From assembly GCA_963920635.1 (NCBI GenBank), contig OY987305.1, positions 26,436,876 through 26,500,875 of the forward strand: a stretch of DNA of 64,000 nt. Direction: 5' to 3'. Under the pieces are notes generated by a model, which searched no databases, was not told the origin of the DNA, and worked only from the letters and a program-made list of their open reading frames with translations. Source of the stretch: Pseudeuparius sepicola. Taxonomy: Eukaryota > Arthropoda > Insecta > Coleoptera > Anthribidae. Each line of letters starts with the position of its first letter. The first letter of the stretch is position 1. This document shows, piece after piece, positions 54,018 to 64,000 of the stretch. Position numbers and translations under genes: made by a program.

Positions 54018-55250
54018 GTATAAATAGAAAAAATTGCGCCATATTTTTTCTTGGTGGAATAATCCAGAAGCTTTCAAGGTAGGCGCGTTCACGCTAGATT
54101 GGTTGAAATTGTATTTCTATGCGTTTTCCTCTATTCGCCTTGATCTTGGGATAAAAGTCTCCAAAAGATTATAAAGGACAAAGCAGAAAGGATTGTTGTG
54201 GCTCCTCGGGGGACCTTTCAACCGTGGTATCAGGTTTTTTTGTATCTCTCTTGTTGAAAGGACCAATCATCTTTGAACCTAGCGAAGCTTTACTTAGTTT
54301 CAGCGGAACAAGTCACCCATTATCAATGAACCTTTCCCCGGTAGCAGGGAGGATATCCAGCGAGATTTACTACAGGAAAGGTCCCAAAAGATTCACTAGA
54401 TTATTGTTTAGCTTCAGTAACAAATTCAACCTTAAAGCAATATAATGTAGGTAAAAAGCTATGGTGGGAACATTGTTTTTTTCATGTAACATAGATCCAC
54501 TTCACGTTACTGTTCCAAATGTACTGGAATTTTTTGACACGCAGATTCAAGGATGGTGCATCGTATGGTAGTCTTAATTCTTATCGATCTGAAATTGCAC
54601 AAATAGCTGGACCAGAATTAGGCACAGTTTTTAGGTTAAAGAGATTCTTCAAAGGAGTTTTTTTTTGTGGACAGGCCACCGATGCCTAGATATGAGAATA
54701 CCTGGGATCCTAATCTAGTATTGCGTTATGTAAGAATGCTTGAGATTAAGAATTTTTTACTCCAGGAAAGTACACAGGATTCAAACATTGAGCTCAATTA
54801 ATATAGACAATATTTTTCTCCAAGAAAAGAAGATCACAATTTTTTTTTGCAATAGACTTAAAACGTCAGCTCTTAATAGGTCGCAACCCCTTTGCAGTAT
54901 TACCCTTTTTCAATGCAGAACCGCAGTTGTGCGTAACAAAGACTCTTAAAATATCTCAGGAGAACAAAGGGCTTGCGAGAGTCTTGCAAGTTCTTGTTCA
55001 TTACCTATAAAAAGCCTTAGCCCCGTGCCTCCTCGCAAAACATTGGCAGATGACTATATAGGCACCATCCTAGAGAAATGTGGCTTAGATACAAGTCTAT
55101 ATAGACCTCAAAGCATTCGCCACGTGTCAACATCTAAGGCGGAGGAGCCGGAGTAAGTTTTGACACCATCAGACTAGCTGCAGGATGGACAACAAATTCC
55201 AACACATTTGCCGTTTTTTACAATAGGCCAGTTATTTGAACACAAAAACT
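54018..55250 (+). pseudogene. DIRS tyrosine recombinase, broken
   Basis: Continuation of the DIRS coding region. Around 54,530-54,700 frames read RFKDGASYGSLNSYRSEIAQ, RLKRFFKGVF and RPPMPRYENTWDPNLVLRYV, the core-binding part of DIRS recombinases. Near 55,105-55,235 SIRHVSTSKA and then TIRLAAGWTTNSNTFAVFYN carry the H-x-x-R-like and Tyr-box regions of the catalytic domain. DIRS elements use this enzyme instead of a DDE integrase. Several stops; not functional. Confidence 0.78.
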
Positions 55251-55343
55251 GATGTCAGTTACATTTTTGATAAAATAAATACTTATATAAGTATAGCCTA
55301 GAGAGTGGAATGTGTTGTTGCAAATTTCTTTAAACATCTACAC

Positions 55344-55640
55344 TTACTTATGTGATGTTCGATCTTGATTATATGAAGGCCTCGTCCAAGTAAATAAGTC
55401 CCCAGATCCCACCCGTATTTACATACATATACCCCAGGACATTAGTCCTTGCAACAACAGCTTTAAATATGACTGAGTGGGCCGACGGCAGTTAGCGCGA
55501 GGTAGGGGCAAGCGAATGGCGGGAGAAACCTATTTTCCTTTAATATTTGTGGTCAGACGGACAGAAGCGAGGGTACTACACTTACTTATTTACTTCGACG
55601 AGGCTTTCATATAATCAAGATCGAACATCACTTAGGTAAG
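55344..55640. repeat. Short inverted repeat pair
   Basis: 'gatgttcgatcttgattata' (55,353) answers to 'tataatcaagatcgaacatc' (55,611); arms of about 60 bp enclose about 180 bp. No coding content. Confidence 0.8.
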
Positions 55641-57940
55641 TTCGTTTGATCTTATGATTCTTCGGTCTCTACAAAATGAGATAAGAAAACAAATAAAGTC
55701 GAAACTATACATTGTAAAGATATAAAATCCCTTCCTTTATTGTTACAGAATCAGGATGATAATTCTGCTGATGATATTGATATTAATCAAGCTAACACAA
55801 GCACAAGAAGTTAAAATTACTCAAATATCAAACAGTTCCGGAAGGAATTTACCCTTTAAATTAGCACGAACAAAATAAACAAATAAACAAATTGATGGAA
55901 TAATATAAATTTATAAATATCTTAACTCCTCTATATAAGTAAAATTTACAAAAGAAAATAACGTACAAAAAAGAAATGGCTATGAGGACCTTCTCCCACT
56001 CATTTTAGAATAAATGAAAATCGCAAATATTAACTCAAATTATGGTTTACGATATGATAACGGAATTGGAACTTTAAAATCAAAGCAACAAAAAATTGTT
56101 AATAATATAACTTCCTAACTATCCTTATCAAAACAAATGATCCCAAAATATTGAAAAACTATTTAAAAATTAATCAACCCAAAAGAAAATTTCCAATTAC
56201 ATAACTGAAATTATAACGACAGTTTCGGCCCAGCTTCGAAACTGGTTATATGACCTCGATTATTGACACAAGGAATAAAACACACATTTAAAATTATTTA
56301 CAAAGGTAGTTTATTTGAGGAAACCTGAATTCATTCACATTAAGAAAAGCTACAATTTCGGTTAATAAACCTACAAGGTTATGATAAATAGTAAATTTAA
56401 AGTTATCTAAACTGAATTGAATCTAAGAGAAAAACATTGAAAGTCCAAAGCAGCTAAGCACTGATATGAGAAAGTTCGATAAACTCAAAATTGACAAAGT
56501 TCTGCACGTCTGATCTTACTTTTGGAACGTTTCAACAGGGAAATACCTTACATGTATGTTCGAAGCACTTGGGAGTGACTAGCAGCCCTGGACCAAACTT
56601 CCGTTGTGGTTTTCGACAAAGTCCTGTTCGACGGCGACCCAGCCTAACAGTCTGTCAGCTGTGACGGTGGCGTAGATCTTACTAGCTCAGATTCTCAGGG
56701 TTTTTGCCAAGTTCAGCCGCTACTGTGCCAGCTTGTGGTCTGCCGGACGTTCTCTACGTGTGCAGTCAGAGACTGCTTATTTACAGAGGAAATACACAGA
56801 ATAATTAATATGACTTAAAATTTATAGAAATTATATAACTCCAAAACTACAAGCTAAATTTAATCCCATAGATACTATAAAGTATATTCATGAAGACACC
56901 CCCCCTTTGTGTTTAATTAATCACAACTTCGCTCCGACTAGTTGCGAGCAACAAAAAAAAACTGAATGATAAGCGATGAGTTTGAAATATTTATAACGAG
57001 AAAATTCTGAACAAATATGAGGTTACGATATTCTTAAAATAACTTAAATTTGCAAAAATATTAATGGAATAAACCCGAAATAGCGCTGGTTTGGTCCTTG
57101 ACTAATAAATTTGGTGTCATAAAAATATTACGCCAGAAAACAGAAAAAAAAAAACGTAGTCAGGTAATTTAACCTGTGCTGTGTGCTAGGGTGCGATCAC
57201 TGACAAAATACCCAACATAATCGAGCAGCACAGATCAGGACAAGGTAGTCACACCTATTTCGTGATCGAGATCAAGAAACAGGTGGGCAAAAAGAATAGG
57301 CACAGGTGAGTTACGCAAATATGGTTTTACCGAAAAATTAAATAGAAATAATTTCACAATACCTCACCTGTCTTTTTGATCCGGTCCTGTCCGGTGCTTT
57401 TGCTCTCAAAAATAACCCAAAAATACGTAGTTTTTTTTTCCTTTTCGACGTTCTCGAAAATCCAAAACTCTCAAAAGCCGGTGATCCACATGAAAATACA
57501 AAAATAAGGCATAAATTGCACTAAAACAAGATACAGCAAATAAGCACACAAGATTACGAAAAGATAGTATCAGGGCGGTGATAGAGATGGATTCAATTTG
57601 CACAGAATTATACATGTATATATATATATATATATATATGTATATGTCAATGTTTGCTAAAAATGGATATAACTTACCCGCCGGCACGCCACTGGTGCAA
57701 TTAAGCCAACTCTAGTGCCTCCAACTCATATTACCTTATAAGCTCTCAAAGCCTAACAAATTGCAGATTAATACCTTTTGTCGTTTCCCAAATATTCAGG
57801 AAAACCATTTTTTATTAAACACTCTGTACCTTTCTTGTTAAGCACTTATGAACCCATGACGTTTATATGAGTTTTTTTGCTTAAAATGAGATTTTCTACC
57901 ATAAGTTTTATTTATGACATTTACAACTGGGACACCCTGT
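55641..57940. other. Non-coding, possible LTR relic, TA microsatellite
   Basis: No gene supported. A TA dinucleotide run lies at about 57,617-57,640. Around 56,215-56,330 a GC-richer block with an inverted AATAAA could be part of an LTR but I found no paired copy. Confidence 0.4.
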
Positions 57941-58680
57941 ATACAGTGTGTCCCAATTTCATACTGGACACCTCAGAACTATATGAAGGACAAGGAAAAC
58001 AAATGGGATCTATTTTTTTATTGGTAGTCCCAAGGGAGAGTATCTCATAGGCGGTAGTATTTGGATGGGGTAATTATATTTCATGGCCTGCTATGATTTT
58101 TTTAAATAGCTAATTTTCAAGAAACCCTATTAGGGATTTTTTACGACAAAATGTTATTAAGAAAACTTGTTCAGAATGAAAAACTGAGTAGAATTGCAAA
58201 ATTTCAAAAGTCTAGTCCTACTTTGATTTTAGCTTTTTCTCTTTTTCTCTCACTTTTTTCTTATAAATGTGTCCTTTCTGGAGCTTTCACGTCAAAATAT
58301 TATTAAGGAAACTTGGTCATCGTGAAAAAATAAAATTTTGACGTGAAATCTCCAGAAAGGACACTTTTCTACGAAAAAAGTGGGAGATAAATCTAAAAAT
58401 CAAAGTAGGCCTAGCCTTTTGAAATTTTGCGAATCTATATACTCATTCTGAACAAGTTTTCTCAATAACATTTTGTCTTAAAAAATTCCTAATGGGGTTT
58501 CTTGAAAATTTGCTACTTTAAAAAATCATAACAGGCCATGAAATAATTACCCCATCCAAATACCACCGCCTATGAGATACTCTCCCTTGGTACTACCAAT
58601 AAAAAAATAAAGACTATTTGTTTTCCTTGCCCTTCATGTATTTCTGAGGTGTCCAGTCTCAAAGTGGGACACACTGTATT
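57941..58680. repeat. Long foldback element 5
   Basis: 'gagagtatctcataggcggt' (58,035) answers to 'gcctatgagatactctccct' (58,566). The ends are 'tacagtgtgtccca' and 'tgggacacactgta'. Arms of about 350 bp with almost no loop. Shares inner blocks with 5.1-5.3 kb and, more weakly, 63.5-63.6 kb. Confidence 0.85.
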
Positions 58681-60551
58681 ATGGAATCTACCCAAGTTGC
58701 CTTTAAGAATACTCTAACCTGTCACATTTCCTAATGCATGTATGAAAATTGCAAAACAAAAATCGATCGTACTACAAACAATCCAATATAGTTCAGGGTA
58801 ATTTATTGTATAGCTTGTATTGGCACGCAATTAGTGAAATTAGAATTTTTTTATGTATAAATTCACATCCTGATGCAGATTTGTGCTTTTATTGGTGTTA
58901 CCTGATGTGTGGATTCACTGAACACAGACCTTCTGCACCATTTAATATTTATTTATTAATATTGTTAGCAAAGACACTTTTTATAAATTTAATGATAACA
59001 CTGTTTTGGACTATGCGCTTAAACTTTTTTTGGAGTAGAAAGCGCTGTTATTAGAGAAGTGGTATAATTAACATATATTGGCAATTTTTTACTACAGTCC
59101 TGACGCGAGGATTTATTATATGTTTTTCTCAATAAAAAAAAATACACTTTCCAATTAAGCACACACCTTGATTGGTTAATAGGAGTTTCGTATGCAGTTG
59201 ATTTTTGTTTTGTACGTGGGGATCCACATAACATTTAGCCCCATTATAACTTCTCTATTTTTCCAGTTTAGGAAAAAATTGTAGAGATAAAAATTGTAGG
59301 ATTTCTGTCTTGTTGAAATTGATATAGGTTGTTCCGTAAAAGCGGCACGAGCCAAACTTATGTTTTTAATGTATATGTATAAATTATTGAATTTTAGGAA
59401 TCTACGCTTCATTCCAATTCCAACGATGGATATGTCATATGTTTGCTCCAGCAATACAATACAGGGCGTTTAAACTTAATTTTTTTCATGTTTTCACCTC
59501 CTGATTCTTGAATTTTTTAAATTTCGGATTCGTATTAAGGTATTTTTGCCCCACCTGCGGTTAAATTTTTTTACACCATGACTGAATTATCCCGTATACA
59601 GGATACCAAAATCATGAAAGAGAAAAATGAGTACCTACCTACTTATATATGATAAAATTGGTCGTCTTTGATATAGGTACCTAAGCTGTTATTTTCCTAT
59701 TATCTTACTAGTATTTTGGAGCTTCAAAAAATCTACCAATTCAAAAATATTCCTAATGAATATAGGCACAGCTTTAGAAAGGTATCTTTTTACGGCATTA
59801 TACGGTCATGTAATAGATGCGTACAAATTTGGTATAGGAAATTGGTGTAATCTATTCGAATTTCCTCCAATTGTGTCACCCTACCATCACGGTTTCGAGA
59901 TTTACAAGAGTTTACTGACATTGTCGGCCGCACTTTGTTTAGTTCATTCGGTTTAATTACGTGGTACCTACATAGCTTACAATTTCATGTGGATACAGGG
60001 TATCTATTTGTCATTAACAAAGTAAGTAAGTACTTTCTGAGATTTTGTTATTTGTATGCTTCAGTATTTGGATCCCGTTTAACATTGGTGCTTCATGTGC
60101 TTTAGAATTTTGTTTTGTAAATTTTTTTACTGTTAATATCGTGGATTTCGTCATGCGAGTGAAAATTACCAATATTCTTAAAATAAATAGATAATGTCTA
60201 TTTATTTTTTCCAAAGGAAAACACAAAATAATCGGTGCTAGGTACCTACATTGTTACAATAGAAAAGCCTTGGAGGCGATATTTTATAATAAGAATAATA
60301 CAAATGTTGCAAATATTTATGTACAAGCACAAGCACAGATAACGTGCACGAGATTGGCATAAAAGCAAAAATCGGGTTGTCCCTTCAATCATGGACAAAA
60401 TTTCCGAGCACAGTATTAAAAGAATTCGGGGCGGGGCGGCGGGTTTCTTCCTACTAAAAAATACGAGGTAGGTACTGATAGAAGTTTATTGAATCGTTCT
60501 CGATATTTCGTTATCTATGATCGGTAAAGAGCGGACTATATGCAAATTGCA
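58681..60551. other. Non-coding, no recognised gene
   Basis: Small ORFs (for example at 58,749 and 59,756) show no motif, no conserved neighbour and no codon bias that would support a gene. Nothing else seen. Confidence 0.45.
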
Positions 60552-61604
60552 TATACAGTGTGCCCCGTTTTTCATGTTCACACCCCTGAAAATCTAAGTA
60601 GGCTGAAGGAATTGAACGGGGTAATTTTTTTTATAGATATGTCCCTTGGTTTGGCAAGTTGAGCAAAATAGTAATTTTAAAGGCATCTGGCGAGTCAAGT
60701 GTGCCATGGAATTACCTCAAAACAGTTGAATGGTCAATAGGACCACTGAAAGTGTTGCTGTGCAAGGATTCAATACAAAAATATACAGGGTATTTTTCTC
60801 TGAGCCATCTCAAAATTCTGAAATTTTATGAAACTTATACGGATCAAGAGTGCTCTGGAATCATTGAAAAAATATTGATAAACGCAAAAGTCATGTATTT
60901 CTTTACAAAATGCCAACTAACAAATAAAAACAATTTAAAATATTGGACTTTTTCAACAAAGTCACTTTCTAAGATGATACATTTTCTGTGCGTTTCCTGT
61001 TGTGGCACACCAGCCACCTTAACTGATACGGACTTACTAACTGGCAGGCTTCTGTATTTTTTAGATTTAGTTCATTTATAGTGTGTGGAGCGGTTTTGAT
61101 ATACCCGATTTTTGTCCTGTAAGTTCCAAAAATTCAGTATTTTGAGATGGCACGAATAAGAACACTCTGTATATTTTGTATTGGACCTTTGCACACCAAC
61201 ACCTTGAGTGGTCCTATTGACCATTCAACTGTTTTGAGGTAATTCCATGGCACACTTGACTCGCCAGATGCCTTTAAAATTCCTATTTTGCTCAACTTTG
61301 ACACCCTGCAGAATGGAACTCCCTGTATATTTTTTGTTCAAATTTGGTATATGGGGGTTTCGGTGTGCCCTGATTAACGCTGTGGTGTCAGATTTTAAAT
61401 AAAAAAATGCCTAATACGGTTTTCGAAAAACGCACCCCTTTAAAAAATCGCAGTAGGCCAGGCTTTCGCGGCAATGCCAAACCAATACTTCGCAAATGAT
61501 GACCTTTCAGGGACATATCTATAAAAAAAATTGCCCCGTTCACTTCCTTCAGCCTACTTAGATTTTCAGGGGTGTTAACATGAAAAACGGGACACACTGT
61601 ATAT
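60552..61604. repeat. Long foldback element 6 (same family as element 2)
   Basis: Outer arms: 'aatctaagtaggctgaagga' (60,592) answers to 'tccttcagcctacttagatt' (61,545). Inner arms share 'acagttgaatggtcaatagg', its complement at 61,210, and blocks with 3.2-3.8 kb. The ends are 'atacagtgtgcccc' and 'gggacacactgtat'. Confidence 0.82.
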
Positions 61605-62620
61605 GCATTTTTTGCATATTTTATTCAATTTCGCAAAACATTGCATATTTCTAGAAAAACTATATTTTTGTGCATATTTGCATGTTTTTTCTATACTTAT
61701 TTATAGATATAAGATATAAGTAAGATTATGAGAGCCCGCAGAGACAACTCGCAGTGTCAAGTGCAAAGTCAAGAAATCCTGAAAAGTGCTGATGTAGCTA
61801 ACCAACTTGTTTTTATTAGAGTCAATTTTAGTTTTATACCAGGTAATTTCACTAGAAAGTAGAAATTTAGGTTTGATTGATTGATTTTGTTCATACATTT
61901 TCCGCTAAATGTAGAAAGGTTCCCAGTGAGAAAAAAATTAGATGCTACCAGTGCCTTTAGCCCCCCCCCCAAAGATCTGTCGCGTGGTATTTATTTCTAT
62001 AAATAAAATTTATTTTAAAACAATAGTTTTGCCGTAAATATTACCGAAGAATTTTTTGAAATAATTAGCCCCTCCCCCAACTTTACATTCTGATTACGTC
62101 ATTAGGTGCTACTGTAGAAAATAATGAAGGGTTCAAATCTTTAATGGCAGTAAAGAGTATTTTTGATGGTAAATCATCCAACGAAGTTGCACCTTGGCCT
62201 TATACCTTACTACCCAAATTAAAATATTGTCCTATTACATCGGCAGATGTTGAGAGAAGCTTTTCTATATATGTATAAATATATTTTTAACGACAGAAGG
62301 CAAAGATTTTTATTGGAAAATTTTGAAAGGTATTTAATCATAAATTCCTACTATACAATTTCAAATTAAAATGTTTCTATAATTCTGCTTTAATATAGAT
62401 ATTTTACGAGGTATTTTATGTATTTGTTTACCTATCATTTTTCTTAAAATAAACCTTTTCTCTAAAATCAGTTTTGGTGTTTTTTAAGGTATTGGTACAT
62501 GTAAAATAAATGCATATTATTGCATATTTGGCCAAATAAATGCATATCATTGCATATTTTAAATAAAAATGATGCTTATGTATGCGCATATTTCCATTGA
62601 AATTAAATGCATATATTCCG
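61605..62620 (+). pseudogene. hAT transposon relic
   Basis: TGCATATTT repeats bound the region (61,603-61,690 and 62,505-62,620). Near 62,212-62,275 the plus strand reads LPKLKYCPITSADVERSFSI, the conserved hAT-family C-terminal dimerisation motif (S-A-D-V-E-R-x-F-S). A frame change follows, then NDRRQRFLLENFERYLII. The catalytic part upstream is missing. Similar TGCATATTT strings at 12.6 kb suggest a non-autonomous relative. Confidence 0.72.
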
Positions 62621-63690
62621 CCCTTTAATGATCGGCAATAAAACTGAGTAGGTAGGTATAATCCTAGGGTTACCTACACCATGACTAATGCTATAGGAGC
62701 TAAATAATATTCATTGGATCTCTGCTTTCAATCGGAAGTATACGAGGTGTTCGGATTAAGGTGATACACTAGATTATCTCGGTAATTTTAAAGATTCAAA
62801 AACTATACTCCTGTAAAATTTTCGGAGGAATTGGAATGTGAAGTCAATCTTAATACAGGGTATCCCAACGAAAACTTAACCCCCCCCCCCCAAAAATTCG
62901 AAAACCGAACAATATTTGAAAATTCGCCGAGACCCGTCGATTTTTGTTTTTGGGGGGAGCTTTTTTGACAGTCAAGCCAACCAGATGTGTTCATCCCCCT
63001 AATCCCTAGCAACCCCAACTTTAAAATTTCAAATGGAACTGCCCCCCTTGTGGCGCATCATTTAAAAGCCCTTTTTATTGCGAATACCGTGATGTACCGT
63101 TTTTAGAATTCTGTTGAGATTTGAGAGAATTATTGGTTAAAAACGGAAAGTTGACAATGCACTGTACGCGTAGTAATTTCTACACAAATGCCCGCCACTA
63201 TTAAGTTTTTATCTACTACACATGACCAAATTACATAGTTTTTATTGACGTCTCGATCAGTTTACAAAAAAGTCACAAATGAAAAAGCAGAAGCAAAACA
63301 AAAAAATTTCATACGAATTCAAACCTTATATCTTTTTAAAATATGTAACATTTAAGTGTGCAACATATGGGATTTTTTTTTTATTAATTGCACAACGAAA
63401 ATACAAAGTTGGTGCATGTTCGATAATCATATTAGGCGCACTTAGAACGGTTGCAAGTCAAACAGCATACAGGGTAGATAAAAAAGTATAAAAATTGTAC
63501 AAGAGTAAATTATCCTTATTTCAGAAAATTCAGCAAAATGTTATTAACAAAAGTTGTTGTCCAGAATTAAGAGTTATGCCTAAATACCAAAACATGGCCT
63601 GCTAAGAGAAGAAATATATTTTTTGAAAAACAATCATTTATATATACATATGCTAGTTTCCGAGATCTCCATATATATATTATATATAAC
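62621..63690. other. Non-coding, poly-C tract and repeat scraps
   Basis: Contains a C-run at about 62,880-62,892 and 'tacagggtatcccaacgaaa' at 62,855, a terminal-like motif. No gene. An (AT)n stretch is at about 63,672-63,712. Confidence 0.45.
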
Positions 63691-63699
63691 TATATAATA

Positions 63700-64000
63700 T
63701 ATATATATATAAGGTGAGTTTTTTTCGATGACCACTATGGAGATCTCGGAAAGTAGCAGAGCTAGAACAAAGGTTAAATGAAGAAAGAATTGCGGTTTTG
63801 AATGCTAAATTTAATGCCTCTTTTGGATTTTTAAAAAAGTTCATGGCTCACTAGATATTTTGAAAAGAGTGATTTTTTTGCTATTTCGTCAGATCTCTGT
63901 AGCTACGTCATTTCTGATTATACAGAAAAACTGTAGAGACAAAAATTGTAGATAATTTTGGGCTTAATAAGATAATCTGATCCAATTTTTTATGTTTGTG
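63700..64000. repeat. Partial foldback element 4 copy, runs off the window
   Basis: Inverted copy of 53,340-53,646: 'aggtgagtttttttcgatga', 'ctatggagatctcggaaagt', 'agatattttgaaaagagtga' and 'gataattttgggcttaataa' all match in order. It continues beyond position 64,000. Confidence 0.85.

Larger units (their letters stand above)
47090..55250 (+). mobile_element. DIRS-type retrotransposon, interrupted
   Basis: Reverse transcriptase and RNase H-like parts at 47.1-48.69 kb and a tyrosine recombinase part at 54.02-55.25 kb form one element, reading rightward, split by a LINE insertion at 48,693-54,000. The flanking DIRS sequence resumes exactly after the 17-bp target duplication. Ends are not defined. 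Several stops show it is dead. Confidence 0.8.

Noticed and set aside
56215..57420. Possible retroviral-type LTR or leader
   Set aside because: No second copy, primer-binding site or flanking duplication could be seen; kept only as non-coding.
58749..59956. Frames of 101 and 66 codons as host genes
   Set aside because: No recognisable domain, splice context or homologous second copy; the composition is that of random AT-rich DNA.
1..64000. CRISPR arrays, bacterial operons or a prokaryotic mobile island
   Set aside because: No evenly spaced short repeats with unique spacers, no Shine-Dalgarno-led gene strings; all recognised genes belong to animal transposable elements.

Overview
This window is animal (almost certainly insect) nuclear DNA. 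It is AT-rich and carries no recognisable single-copy host gene. It is built of nested transposable elements: Polinton/Maverick (adintovirus-like) DNA elements, gypsy, DIRS, LINE and hAT relics, long foldback hairpins ending in ACAGGGTG- or ACAGTGTG-like motifs, and satellite arrays. TATA boxes with arthropod-type TCAGT/CCAGT initiators and AATAAA signals precede and follow the element genes. I cannot name the order of insect.

Layout. 1-11.3 kb: foldback hairpins and an inverting tandem array, no genes. 11.3-16.9 kb: a gypsy reverse transcriptase scrap, a LINE-type ORF scrap, an inverted dead Polinton polymerase (13.1-16.2 kb) and a gypsy integrase scrap. 16.9-41.3 kb: two nested Polintons. 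The outer, older one (A) keeps a left piece (16.9-19.5 kb, itself split by a 2-kb LTR-like insert) and a right arm (35.4-41.29 kb). The inner one (B, 19,513-35,359) is complete end to end, with terminal inverted repeats, AGTAGT...ACTACT ends and a perfect 6-bp target duplication GACACT, but most of its genes are frameshifted. 43.4-46.7 kb: an about 240-bp satellite that reverses direction at about 45.25 kb. 47.1-55.25 kb: a DIRS element split by a 5'-truncated LINE (17-bp target duplication), which in turn holds a foldback element. 55.3-64 kb: foldback hairpins and a hAT relic.

How the B genes work together: a protein-primed-type family B DNA polymerase and a chromodomain DDE integrase would copy and insert the element. 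A FtsK/HerA-like packaging ATPase, an adenain-like protease, a double-jelly-roll major capsid protein, a penton-like minor capsid protein, a small glycine-rich membrane-active-like protein and a parvovirus-type phospholipase A2 form a virion module. A BIR-RING (IAP-type) tail fused to a Polinton-specific domain suggests apoptosis control. Most virion genes have their own TATA box. Element A has a related virion module from another lineage, no IAP tail, and an extra small membrane protein. Both elements are broken and should be read as fossils.
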